A DNA stretch of 64,000 bases from UBA3839 sp902776985 (lineage in GTDB: Bacteria; Bacteroidota; Bacteroidia; Bacteroidales; Bacteroidaceae), in contig CACYSD010000008.1 in assembly GCA_902776985.1 (NCBI GenBank), positions 1 through 64,000 of the forward strand. The letters run 5' to 3'. How positions within the stretch are numbered: the stretch's first letter is position 1; every line of letters starts with the position of its first letter. Below the pieces are notes generated by a model. It did not search any database. It worked only from the letters and a program-made list of their open reading frames with translations, and was not told where the DNA came from. This document shows, one piece after another, positions 42,245 through 49,831 of this stretch. Both the position numbers and the translations under genes were made by a program.

Positions 42245-42520
42245 GTGGTAATTATATGTTTTTTTACTAGCGGTAAAAAGACTCATGATGTTAAGACAAA
42301 GAAACCTAATGAATTTGGGATTTATGATATGAGCGGTAATGTTTCGGAGTGGACGAGCAGTTACTGGCGCAAAGACTATAGCAGCTCTGTAGATACGCGC
42401 TACAGTGTGGAACGTGGTGGCAGTTGGCACTCCAGTGTGAGGAACGTACGTGTACCGTGCCGTAGCGGCATCCCGCCATTTCTCGACATCGAATACCTTG
42501 GTTCCCGCCTCGCAATGTAG
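42245..42520 (+). pseudogene. C-terminal fragment of a formylglycine-generating-enzyme-like (SUMF1) gene
   Basis: From about 42270 the frame reads KTKKPNEFGIYDMSGNVSEW, then ERGGSWHSSVRNVRVPCRSG and YLGSRLAM. These are the end of the FGE-sulfatase domain (GIYDMSGNVWEW, RGGSW, SR-rich, LGFRLA). The first two thirds of the domain are missing. The break lies next to the truncated end of the restriction-modification locus, so a deletion or insertion event joined the two. Confidence 0.82.
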
Positions 42521-42647
42521 TTTCATGAAAAAAAGACTAAATTAATAACGAACCTTCGAAAAGCTTAGAAGGGTCGTTATTTATTATATATTAGGTGTGA
42601 GTATTAAAAAAAGTTGGAGATTTCTTTTAACTTATTTTATAATTGTG

Positions 42648-42655
42648 TATATTTG
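42648..42655 (+). promoter_or_regulatory. -7 box (TATATTTG) of the acyl-CoA ligase gene
   Basis: TATATTTG lies 16 bp before the start codon at 42672. The -33 region has only TTTT. Confidence 0.55.
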
Positions 42656-42671
42656 CACAAAATCATAAAAA

Positions 42672-44282
42672 ATGAGCATAAACATGCAGACAGAGTATAT
42701 ACATGAAACGAATTCGATAATGCGAGTTATCGAACGTACTATTCGTGAAAACTGGGATTATCCTGCATTTTCAGACTATGGAACTCACATTACTTTCACT
42801 TACAAGGACGTTGCTCACGAATGTGCACGCCTGCACGACTACTTCAAGTCGAAAGGTATAGAAAAGGGTGACCGTATTGCCATCTGTGACCGCAACAGCA
42901 GCAAATGGGCGGTATCCTATCTGGCAGCCCTGACCTACGGGGCAGTGACTGTGCCAATCCTGCAGGACTTCAACGGTGAGCAGATTTGCAATATCCTCGA
43001 ACACTGCGAGGCAAAGCTTTTTATTTGCGGATCGAGCATTCTGAAGAAAACTGGTGATGTGAGCGTGAAAGTGCTTGACATCAATTCCGTGGGTTCGCTG
43101 GCTTACGACGGACCTTTCGCCAAAGCGGACGTGCATTATTTTGACGATCAGCCAGATGAACTGGCCATGCTAAGCTATACAAGCGGTTCAACAGGACATT
43201 CCAAGGGTGTGATGCTGGCTTACCGCACTATTTGGTCGAATGTCGCATTTGCCGACGAAAAACTGATGCTGGCTTCTCATGCCAAGATTGTATCACTGCT
43301 TCCAATGGCTCACATGTACGGTTTCGCGTTTGAATTCATGTATGAGTTCTGCATCGGTTGTCATGTACATTTCCTCACCAAGGCTCCAAGTCCGTCGGTG
43401 CTGCTGAAGGTGTTTGCCGATGTACGTCCGGACATCGTTATCGCAGTGCCTCTGATTATAGAGAAGATTGTACAGGGAAAGATATTCCCGATCATACGGG
43501 CGGTACAGATGCGTTCGCTTCTGATGCTGCCTGTGGTACGCAACTTCATTTACCGCCGGATCCGCAGCAAACTGATGGATGTATTTGGCGGCCGTTTCTA
43601 CGAGGTTGTCGTAGGTGGTGCTGCCTTCAACAGTGAAGTGGAGACTTTCCTCAAACTTATCAAGTTCCCTTATACTGTGGGCTATGGCATGACGGAGTGT
43701 GGACCGATCATCTGTTACCGTGACTGGAAGTCGTTTGCAAAGACTTCCTGCGGTGAGGCTGCTCCTCGTATGGAAGTGAAGATTTTGTCGGAAGACCCGC
43801 ATAACATCCCTGGAGAAATCGTTACCAAGGGTATGAACGTGATGCTCGGTTATTACAAGAATCCGGAGGCTACAGCAGAGGCTATAGACAGTGAGGGATG
43901 GCTGCATACCGGTGACCTTGGTACTATTGATGCCGATGGTAATGTGTTTATCCGTGGACGTGCCAAGAATATGTTGCTTGGCAGCAACGGACAGAACATC
44001 TACCCGGAAGAGATAGAGGAAAAACTTACCGGACATGCTCTGATTGACGAATGTGTTGTTGTGCAGCGTGGTGACAAGCTCGTCGGACTTGTATATACAA
44101 GTGATGATACGCTTCAGCGTCATGGGATGTCTCGCTCGGACTTCGAGAAGCAGCTCGACCAGTACCGCCGTCATATCAACCGCATGCTTCCGAACTTCTG
44201 CGCCCTCTCTGCTCTTGAAAGCCGCAACGAGGAATTTGAGAAAACTCCTAAGCGCAACATCAGAAGATTTTTGTATAAATAG
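42672..44282 (+). CDS. AMP-dependent acyl-CoA synthetase/ligase (long-chain fatty acid type)
   Basis: 536 residues. The ANL-superfamily motifs are complete: YTSGSTGHSKGVMLAYRT (ATP loop), GYGMTECGPIICY, GWLHTGDLGTIDADG and the C-terminal lysine region KTPKRNIRRFLYK. It activates a carboxylic acid, probably a fatty acid, through an acyl-adenylate to a CoA thioester. A methionine four codons later is an alternative start. Directly after its TAG begins the left flank of DUF559 cassette B. Confidence 0.88.
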   Translation: MSINMQTEYIHETNSIMRVIERTIRENWDYPAFSDYGTHITFTYKDVAHECARLHDYFKSKGIEKGDRIAICDRNSSKWAVSYLAALTYGAVTVPILQDFNGEQICNILEHCEAKLFICGSSILKKTGDVSVKVLDINSVGSLAYDGPFAKADVHYFDDQPDELAMLSYTSGSTGHSKGVMLAYRTIWSNVAFADEKLMLASHAKIVSLLPMAHMYGFAFEFMYEFCIGCHVHFLTKAPSPSVLLKVFADVRPDIVIAVPLIIEKIVQGKIFPIIRAVQMRSLLMLPVVRNFIYRRIRSKLMDVFGGRFYEVVVGGAAFNSEVETFLKLIKFPYTVGYGMTECGPIICYRDWKSFAKTSCGEAAPRMEVKILSEDPHNIPGEIVTKGMNVMLGYYKNPEATAEAIDSEGWLHTGDLGTIDADGNVFIRGRAKNMLLGSNGQNIYPEEIEEKLTGHALIDECVVVQRGDKLVGLVYTSDDTLQRHGMSRSDFEKQLDQYRRHINRMLPNFCALSALESRNEEFEKTPKRNIRRFLYK

Positions 44283-44766
44283 GCCCCCTCCCGACCTCCC
44301 CCAAGGGGGAGGAGTACAGACTATGCAGAAAAGCTATGACTATTGCACGGCCAATCCAATGAACTATAATCTTCTGAAGGATTTTGCTAATAATAATAGA
44401 AAAAATCCAACAGAAGCGGAGTCTGTTCTTTGGGATTGTCTAAAAAAGAATGCTTTAGGAAAACCTTTTAGGCGACAATATATTATTGGTGATTATATTG
44501 CGGATTTCTTCTGCCTTCCCTCAAAACTTGTAGTGGAAATAGATGGTGGTTATCATCAATTGCCAGACCAGATTGTTGATGATGCAATAAGGACGGAATG
44601 GCTTATTAAACAAGGTTATAGGGTTGTGCGTTTTACAAACGAAGTAGTAATTTGCGATATTGAAACTGTCTTACATACAATAAAGGAAAACTTATGACTA
44701 ATAATAACCGTTTATCTACAGGTAACGTCCAATCATCCCCCCTTGGGGGGATAAGAGGGGGGCTTT
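44283..44766 (+). mobile_element. DUF559 gene cassette B with GC-rich inverted flanks
   Basis: The left flank (44284-44314) is CCCCCTCCCGACCTCCCC then CAAGGGGGAGGAG; its first 18 bases are identical to cassette A. The right flank (44733-44766) is TCATCCCCCCTTGGGGGG then ATAAGAGGGGGGCTTTT, the inverted counterpart. A single DUF559 gene lies between. The flank starts one base after the upstream stop codon. Independent insertion of related elements is inferred. Confidence 0.65.
44323..44697 (+). CDS. DUF559 (Vsr-like/PD-(D/E)XK-fold) endonuclease-domain protein B
   Basis: 124 residues from ATG 44323. It aligns with the protein at 35925-36308 through NPTEAESVLWDCLKKNAL, FRRQYIIGDYIADFFC, LVVEIDGGYHQLPD and RVVRFTNEVVICD, and is similar in length, but is clearly diverged, so this is not a recent duplicate. 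Function of the family is unknown. The stop overlaps the start codon of the next gene (ATGA). Confidence 0.88.
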   Translation: MQKSYDYCTANPMNYNLLKDFANNNRKNPTEAESVLWDCLKKNALGKPFRRQYIIGDYIADFFCLPSKLVVEIDGGYHQLPDQIVDDAIRTEWLIKQGYRVVRFTNEVVICDIETVLHTIKENL

Positions 44767-45320
44767 TAGTTCTGCTCTTCATGGTCTGTGGACTTGTAGG
44801 TTATGCTCAAACTGCGGATCAGCTGTATAAGGAGGGGAAGGCTCTTTATGACAAGAAGCAGTATGGGCAGGCTGTGCCTAAACTGAGGGCTGCGGCAAAG
44901 AAGAATCATAAGAAAGCGCAGTACCGCCTGGGGCGTTGCTACGACAAGGGCCGGGGAGTGGAAGAGAATGACTCACTTGCCTTCCTTTGGTATTCGAAGT
45001 CGGCTGAGCAGAACTACCATAAGGCACAATACCAGGTAGGCCGCTGCTATAAGAAAGGTAAGTTCGTTAAGAAAGACCATGCCACAGCCTTCCGCTATTT
45101 CCTTAAAAGCGCACGTCAGAATAATGCTGATGCAGCCCTGGCTCTGGCAGAATGTTATATGAAAGGTAAGGGCACGAGTAAGAACCTTGCCAAGGCTAAG
45201 CAGTGGGTGAAGCGAGCCGTCAATAACGAAGACGACGGAGCGGAGATTCTTGCCAATCTCAAGAAAGACGCCAAAGACGGTGATGAGGATGCTATAGAAC
45301 TGCTAAAGCTGCTGAAATAA
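44694..45320 (+). CDS. Secreted Sel1-repeat protein with a cassette-derived N-terminus
   Basis: 208 residues. A hydrophobic signal core (LLVLLFMVCGLVGYAQ, residues ~24-39) is followed by a TPR-like unit and three to four Sel1 repeats (KAQYRLGRCYDKGRGVEEND, KAQYQVGRCYKKGKFVKKD, ADAALALAECYMKGKGTSKN). Such proteins act as scaffolds for protein contacts, here in the periplasm. Residues 1-23 (MTNNNRLSTGNVQSSPLGGI and on) are encoded by the DUF559 cassette, including the SSPLGGIRGG part from its right flank. No nearer ATG precedes the hydrophobic core, so the cassette provides the start. Confidence 0.85.
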   Translation: MTNNNRLSTGNVQSSPLGGIRGGLLVLLFMVCGLVGYAQTADQLYKEGKALYDKKQYGQAVPKLRAAAKKNHKKAQYRLGRCYDKGRGVEENDSLAFLWYSKSAEQNYHKAQYQVGRCYKKGKFVKKDHATAFRYFLKSARQNNADAALALAECYMKGKGTSKNLAKAKQWVKRAVNNEDDGAEILANLKKDAKDGDEDAIELLKLLK

Positions 45321-45375
45321 GGCTTTAGATACAGGGGAGAGTAATAAACTTGCGATAGTTGAGTGTTTTTTTTGT

Positions 45376-45400
45376 TTTTGAGCGATATTTTTGCTCAAAA
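45376..45400. promoter_or_regulatory. Inverted repeat TTTTGAGC/GCTCAAAA
   Basis: An 8-bp perfect inverted repeat with a 9-nt spacer, preceded by a T-rich run, lies between the Sel1 gene and the promoter at 45427. It may be an operator or a leftover terminator stem. Confidence 0.45.
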
Positions 45401-45426
45401 TGTTTGCATGTGTGCAGAAAAGAATA

Positions 45427-45434
45427 TACTTTTG
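45427..45434 (+). promoter_or_regulatory. -7 box (TACTTTTG) of the gene at 45532
   Basis: TACTTTTG matches the consensus about 100 bp before the start codon; the leader ends in ATTAAACATTAAACATT, resembling the rarA leader. Confidence 0.5.
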
Positions 45435-45531
45435 CACAGAATTTACAAAAACGTGCAAAGGCGAGGTGCTAAACACTACAAAGTTTCGGTACTATCACTT
45501 CACACTTCACATTAAACATTAAACATTATCC

Positions 45532-46035
45532 ATGAATACTTTTCGCAGATTATTACCTACAGATATTCCACTTATAGCAAGTTATTTTGATGGTGAGGAA
45601 CGTGAGCGCTGTATCTCTACATTACAGAAATTCAGCCGTCAGGAAAGTACTGACATCTCAGTCGCTGTGATTGACGGCATGATGGTGCTGAGAGAGGAGG
45701 CGTCCACACTCTATGTTTACTCAATGCCTATAGGTAAAGGTAATCTGCGTCTGGCACTGATGCAAATGATGGAAGAGGCTGATCGTATGAAGTATGATTG
45801 GCTGATAGTAGGAATCCGTCAGGATCAGAAAGAGAGTCTGCGTGTGGCTCTGCCGCATCATTTCAAATTTTCTAATGAGGAGAAGTTCTCGTATCTCGAC
45901 ATGATGCGCATTGGCCGCCGTATTGTGGACGATTCACTATATGTTGCAGTACCTGTGAAGAATTACAGTGAGAGCATATTCTACAGCAACGAGAAGATGG
46001 TGCCTACAATCGGTGAATACGGACAGACTTCGTAA
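45532..46035 (+). CDS. Protein of unknown function
   Basis: 167 residues, no signal peptide or membrane segment. The middle (LRLALMQMMEEADRMKYDWL, IVGIRQDQKESLRVALPHHF) is alpha/beta in character and faintly recalls GNAT folds, but the acyl-CoA binding loop is not evident. It is preceded by its own promoter and is convergent with the Crp-type regulator (4 bp between stops). Confidence 0.65.
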   Translation: MNTFRRLLPTDIPLIASYFDGEERERCISTLQKFSRQESTDISVAVIDGMMVLREEASTLYVYSMPIGKGNLRLALMQMMEEADRMKYDWLIVGIRQDQKESLRVALPHHFKFSNEEKFSYLDMMRIGRRIVDDSLYVAVPVKNYSESIFYSNEKMVPTIGEYGQTS

Positions 46036-46039
46036 TAGC

Positions 46040-46633
46040 CTATAAATCTTCAGAAACAATTGTCCTGACACGGCTTAGCGTCTCGGGAGTCATCTGCAGG
46101 TAGGATGCTACTATGTGCAGAGGAGCGCGACGTATGATGTCAGGATGATCAATGAGAGTTCGTGTGTAGCGTTCACGTGCGGACTCGAATCGGAGTGTGT
46201 CTGCCTTGTGCTGCGACACAATCAGTGATTCCTTGAGAATGGCAAGCAGGATGGAGCAGAAGTTGAAGGTTACCTGTGCCAGTTCCATGTATTCCTTATA
46301 GGGAATGGCATAGAGGGTCGTAGGCTCAAGTGCTTCCACTGCCAGAGTGGAAGGTGTTTCGTTGAAAAGACTTTCGATGCACATCACTATACCGCATTCA
46401 TATGAGATATGCTCAGTACATTCTTTCCCGTTCTTGACATAGACCTGGCGCACAAGTCCACGCTGAACATAGTAGATGTTGCGGCAAATATCACCATATT
46501 GCACAGCCAACTGTCCTCTCGTCAGCTTGACAGGAGTGATGATAGCAGTAAGCTGGTCAAGTTCAGCGGGTGTCAGCGTGCCATAGCGTCGGGCAAGGTC
46601 GCGTGCGATGTCTTTTCTTTTGTCTGCAGCCAT
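46040..46633 (-). CDS. Crp/Fnr family transcriptional regulator
   Basis: 197 residues: a cyclic-nucleotide-binding-type beta-roll (residues ~20-120, RGQLAVQYGDICRNIYYVQR, GLVRQVYVKNGKE) and a C-terminal winged helix with the recognition-helix pattern SYLQMTPETLSRVR. No FNR-type cysteine cluster is present at the N-terminus. The ligand and targets are unknown. Confidence 0.88.
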   Translation of the reverse strand: MAADKRKDIARDLARRYGTLTPAELDQLTAIITPVKLTRGQLAVQYGDICRNIYYVQRGLVRQVYVKNGKECTEHISYECGIVMCIESLFNETPSTLAVEALEPTTLYAIPYKEYMELAQVTFNFCSILLAILKESLIVSQHKADTLRFESARERYTRTLIDHPDIIRRAPLHIVASYLQMTPETLSRVRTIVSEDL

Positions 46634-46727
46634 ATTTTTCTTAGTTTTCTAGTAAACCTAGTATATCTATTATCTATAGGAGGGAAGTGGATTCTTAACT
46701 CATAGTTCTTGGGAGCGTTCAATGGTC

Positions 46728-46830
46728 TTTACACCCCCTTCGGTTCCCCCGTCATCGGGGGACAGAAACCCCAAGCGATTCCCGAGCATAGCTCGCCTAC
46801 CCGTAGCCTTTCGGCAAGCCGAACGATAAC
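46728..46830. repeat. GC-rich intergenic repeat
   Basis: ACCCCCTTCGGTTCCCCCGT, CATCGGGGGACAG and CTTTCGGCAAGCCGAACGAT; the last element is the inverse of that at 27062-27077. It fills the gap between the Crp-type gene and the YggS stop codon. I see nothing else in 46634-46833. Confidence 0.65.
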
Positions 46831-46833
46831 ACT

Positions 46834-47502
46834 TTATTTATACTGTCGCTCTCCGAAGATTTTGGTGCCGACTCTTACCATGGTTGCACCTTCTTCAATC
46901 GCGATTTGGTAGTCGTGGGTCATACCCATGGAGAGTTTGCAGAATGATGGTGAGTCGGAGAAGAATTCCTTGCGAGTCTGTTCGAAAGTGTGACGAGCCA
47001 ATTGGAATTCACGACGGACCTGAGCCGTGTCGTCGGTAAATGAAGCCATAGTCATGATTCCGCAAATGCTGACGTTGGTCAGTGCCTTCCATTCTCCCTG
47101 TGCAAGCATGGCGTGCAGCTCGTCGGGAGAGAATCCGAACTTGGATTCTTCCTGAGCTACATGCAATTCCAGAAGACATGGGATCACTCGACCTACTTTC
47201 TTTGCCTGCTTGTCGATTTCGCGCAGCAGTTTGAGTGAGTCCACAGCTTGGATCATCGTGACGAACGGTGCGATATACTTCACCTTGTTGGTTTGCAGAT
47301 GGCCGATGAGATGCCACTTGACATCGGAAGGCATTTGCGGCTGTTTTGCCACGAGTTCCTGCACATGGTTCTCTCCGAAGATGCGCTGCCCTGCATCGTA
47401 TGCCTCACGCAAATCCTCTACAGGATGGAATTTCGACACGGCTATCAATTCCACTCCTGCAGGAAGTTCCTTATGCAGTTTCTTGATTTGTTCACTAATC
47501 AT
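46834..47502 (-). CDS. YggS/PROSC family pyridoxal-phosphate homeostasis protein
   Basis: 222 residues. Family signatures: ELIAVSKFHPVEDLREAYDA (PLP lysine in AVSKF), IFGENHVQELVAKQPQMP, WHLIGHLQTNKVKYIAPFVT and CKLSMGMTHDYQIAIEEGAT. Members bind PLP without enzymatic activity and keep the cofactor pool balanced. It lies downstream of the DUF4494 gene on the same strand, separated by a 29-bp repeat. Confidence 0.94.
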   Translation of the reverse strand: MISEQIKKLHKELPAGVELIAVSKFHPVEDLREAYDAGQRIFGENHVQELVAKQPQMPSDVKWHLIGHLQTNKVKYIAPFVTMIQAVDSLKLLREIDKQAKKVGRVIPCLLELHVAQEESKFGFSPDELHAMLAQGEWKALTNVSICGIMTMASFTDDTAQVRREFQLARHTFEQTRKEFFSDSPSFCKLSMGMTHDYQIAIEEGATMVRVGTKIFGERQYK

Positions 47503-47506
47503 AATT

Positions 47507-47535
47507 TAAATGAAGAATGAAGAATGAAAATGAAG
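47507..47535. repeat. TAAATGAAGAATGAAG repeat, solo partial copy
   Basis: Matches the first ~24 bases of the 35-bp terminal repeat at 49298-49332, then diverges. It lies 4 bp upstream of the leftward YggS start codon, i.e. between the two genes of that operon. Confidence 0.7.
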
Positions 47536-47539
47536 GGGC

Positions 47540-47989
47540 TTATTCAGTTTGAGCTTCGAAAGGGAAGACGTCGAGGATTTTTGTTTCCTGAACGGTGTTG
47601 ATTTCGTAGTCAATCAGAGAACCCTTCATGCCTTCGTCAAAACGCTTGACTGCATCGCGGAGGTCGCTTGCCTGAACAAGCATAAGACTTGCTACTTTCT
47701 TCTCGCTTTGTGTCTTCTCGTCAAGAGTGATAAACATACATTTCACCTTGTACCATTTATCTGCGTTCTCGGCATCGCTTGTAAACATTTCAGAGTATTT
47801 TACTCGTTTGATATCCTTGACTTCGAGTTGACCGTTGCAGTAAGGACTGATTTCCTTGATTATGCGTGCTTCTGCCTCAGTAAAGTTAAGAGCATCTACA
47901 AGATATGGTTCTGTTACTTTCTTTGTTGCACCGCCTTCGAGTGTCTTTTCTGTTGCTACCTTACACTCGAACCAATTGTTCATTATCAT
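47540..47989 (-). CDS. DUF4494 domain-containing protein
   Basis: 149 residues (or 147 from the third codon, also Met). The sequence NNWFECKVATEKTLEGGATK, YLVDALNFTEAEARI and VKYSEMFTSD fits DUF4494, a Bacteroidota family of unknown function. It has no signal peptide. It appears to be transcribed with YggS from a promoter at 48117. Confidence 0.85.
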   Translation of the reverse strand: MIMNNWFECKVATEKTLEGGATKKVTEPYLVDALNFTEAEARIIKEISPYCNGQLEVKDIKRVKYSEMFTSDAENADKWYKVKCMFITLDEKTQSEKKVASLMLVQASDLRDAVKRFDEGMKGSLIDYEINTVQETKILDVFPFEAQTE

Positions 47990-48109
47990 TGCAGTATTTT
48001 TTATTATTAGACGTTAAGAAGTTATGTAGTCAAGAAGTTAAGACGATAGAAATAATCACTTAAACTTCTTAAACCACTTAAAACTCTTTTGCTTTTTTAT
48101 TTGTTGATG

Positions 48110-48117
48110 CAAAGTTA
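48110..48117 (-). promoter_or_regulatory. -7 box (TAACTTTG) of the DUF4494-YggS operon
   Basis: Leftward TAACTTTG, about 120 bp before the start at 47989. In the 310-bp gap 47990-48299 I also see the AAGTTAAGAAGTTATG repeat (48011-48047), the pta -7 box and the GC-rich unit at 48233. Confidence 0.55.
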
Positions 48118-48179
48118 CGATTTTTCGGAAAAAAGACGAAAGATATTCTATTTGATTTCATCGTTTCGTGAATTATGCC

Positions 48180-48187
48180 TAACTTTG
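48180..48187 (+). promoter_or_regulatory. -7 box (TAACTTTG) of pta
   Basis: TAACTTTG 112 bp before the pta start; no TTTG at ideal distance (one lies 25 nt upstream). The leader includes the repeat at 48233-48266. Confidence 0.5.
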
Positions 48188-48232
48188 TAGGTTAGTTTAG
48201 GTCTTGAAGCAAATTAACTATATTTCATAATT

Positions 48233-48266
48233 CTCCGGAGCGTTGCCCGGAGCGACTAAAGTCGAT
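48233..48266. repeat. Single CTCCGGAGCGTTGCCCGGAG repeat unit
   Basis: A 34-nt unit closely related to the tandem units at 2271 and 2307 (both end in CGACTAA(A/G)GTCGAT). It lies in the probable 5' leader of pta. Confidence 0.7.
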
Positions 48267-48299
48267 AACACATTTTATAATTCACAATTATATTAGACT

Positions 48300-49304
48300 A
48301 TGGATTTAATTCAAAGTATTATCGAACGTGCCAAGGCTAACCGCCAGCGCATCGTGTTGCCTGAAGGAACTGAGGAACGTACGCTGACTGCTGCTGATAA
48401 GGCTTTGGCAGACGGTCTTGCTGACCTCATTGTCCTTGGTAATGTAGATGAGATTCATGCTCTTGCAGACAAGCTTGGACTGAAGAATATCGACAAGGCT
48501 ACTCTTATCGATCCTGCTACAAGTGAACGTCGTGAGGAGTATGCACAGTTGCTTTACGAACTTCGCAAGAAGAAGGGTATGACAATTGAGCAGGCTCGTG
48601 AGAAGGTGCTTGACCCTCTGTATTTCGGCTGCCTGATTATCAAGAACGGTGATGCTGACGGACAAATCAGTGGAGCTTTGTCAACAACTGGTGAGACTCT
48701 GCGTCCAGCACTTCAGATTATCAAGTGTGCTCCAGGTGTGACTTGCGTGAGCGGAGCCATGCTGCTTGTTACCCAGACTCCTGAGTTTGGTGAAAACGGT
48801 GTCCTGGTTGTAGGTGATGTAGCTGTAACTCCAATGCCTGACGCAGAGCAGTTGAGTCAGATTGCAGTTTGTACAGCACAGACAGCCCGTGCCGTTGCAG
48901 GTTTTGAAGACCCACGCGTTGCAATGCTTTCATTCTCTACGAAGGGAAGTGCAAGCCACGAAGTGGTTGACAAGGTTGTTGAGGCAACCCGTCTGGCTCG
49001 TGAACTCGATCCTTCATTGAAGATTGACGGCGAACTGCAGGCAGACGCTGCGCTTGTTCCATCCGTAGGTGCTAAGAAGGCACCAGGTTCAGACATTGCA
49101 GGCAAGGCAAACGTGCTGGTATTCCCGAACCTTGAAGTCGGTAACATTGGCTACAAACTTGTTCAGCGTCTCGGACGTGCCGAAGCCATCGGTCCAATCC
49201 TCCAGGGAATTGCGGCACCAGTCAACGACCTCAGCCGTGGTTGTAGCGTGGATGATATCTATAAACTCATCGCTATTACAGCGTGTCAAGCACAGAGTAA
49301 ATGA
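48300..49304 (+). CDS. pta: Phosphate acetyltransferase
   Basis: 334 residues, the short form without the N-terminal regulatory domain. It shows IVLPEGTEERTLTAADKALA, DGQISGALSTTGETLRPALQ, SFSTKGSASHEVVDKV and VFPNLEVGNIGYKLVQRLG. Pta interconverts acetyl-CoA and acetyl phosphate; with AckA it makes ATP and acetate. The TGA stop lies inside the left terminal repeat of the cassette that separates it from ackA. Confidence 0.96.
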   Translation: MDLIQSIIERAKANRQRIVLPEGTEERTLTAADKALADGLADLIVLGNVDEIHALADKLGLKNIDKATLIDPATSERREEYAQLLYELRKKKGMTIEQAREKVLDPLYFGCLIIKNGDADGQISGALSTTGETLRPALQIIKCAPGVTCVSGAMLLVTQTPEFGENGVLVVGDVAVTPMPDAEQLSQIAVCTAQTARAVAGFEDPRVAMLSFSTKGSASHEVVDKVVEATRLARELDPSLKIDGELQADAALVPSVGAKKAPGSDIAGKANVLVFPNLEVGNIGYKLVQRLGRAEAIGPILQGIAAPVNDLSRGCSVDDIYKLIAITACQAQSK

Positions 49305-49827
49305 AGAATGAAGAATGAAAAATGAAGAATTCGGTATACTTGATATGCAAAAAGCATTATCTTCGTATGTCAAACGTGAAGAATCAGTACTGCATCGTAA
49401 GAGTAAGGCTTACGCTGGTAGAATAATAAAGATGGTCCGTCATCTTTCTCGTGATAGAAGTTTACGTTCATTGCACGATCAGGTATTAAGATCCGGTACT
49501 TCAATTTATTCAAACATTCTTGAGTCAGAATTTGCTCAAAGTCCTGCTGATTTCGCCAATAAACTTTCGATCTCGCTAAAAGAAGCAAACGAAACTATAG
49601 GCTGGTTAGAACTTCTTTATGAAGACGGAAGCATTGATGAGAAATCCTATGATAGTATGAGAAAAGAATGTGAGGAGCTATTAGCCCTTCTTATTTCTTC
49701 TATAAAAACAACAAAAATTAATCAACAATTAGTCAAGTAAGAGTGTAAGATGTAGTTTGAAGTTTTTTGTCTTATGAATTAGTTTGTTACTTGAATTCTT
49801 CATTCTTCATTCTTCATTCTTCATTTA
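49298..49827 (+). mobile_element. Four-helix-bundle gene cassette with 35-bp terminal inverted repeats
   Basis: The left repeat (49298-49332) begins TAAATGAAGAATGAAGAATG and ends AATGAAGAATTC. The right repeat (49793-49827) is its inverse complement with a single mismatch. The 530-bp unit holds one gene and separates pta from ackA, which are normally adjacent. GCACA flanks the unit on both sides (49290-49294 and 49828-49832), though three bases intervene on the left, so a target duplication is only possible. No transposase is encoded. Confidence 0.72.
49315..49740 (+). CDS. Four-helix-bundle protein (23S rRNA intervening-sequence/S23 family)
   Basis: 141 residues. After MKNEEF, which is encoded by the left terminal repeat, comes SYVKREESVLHRKSKAYAGR, RDRSLRSLHDQVLRSGTSIY, SNILESEFAQSPADFANKLS and SLKEANETIGWLELLYEDG. 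These are the helices of the IVP/four-helix-bundle family, first known from intervening sequences in 23S rRNA genes. The biochemical role is unknown. Met11 (49345) is an alternative start outside the repeat. It is more AT-rich than pta and ackA. Confidence 0.88.
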   Translation: MKNEEFGILDMQKALSSYVKREESVLHRKSKAYAGRIIKMVRHLSRDRSLRSLHDQVLRSGTSIYSNILESEFAQSPADFANKLSISLKEANETIGWLELLYEDGSIDEKSYDSMRKECEELLALLISSIKTTKINQQLVK

Positions 49828-49831
49828 GCAC

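Noticed and set aside
44044..44322. N-terminal part of the long frame leading into DUF559 protein B
   Set aside because: It lies inside the acyl-CoA ligase coding sequence in another frame; the DUF559 homology begins only after ATG 44323.
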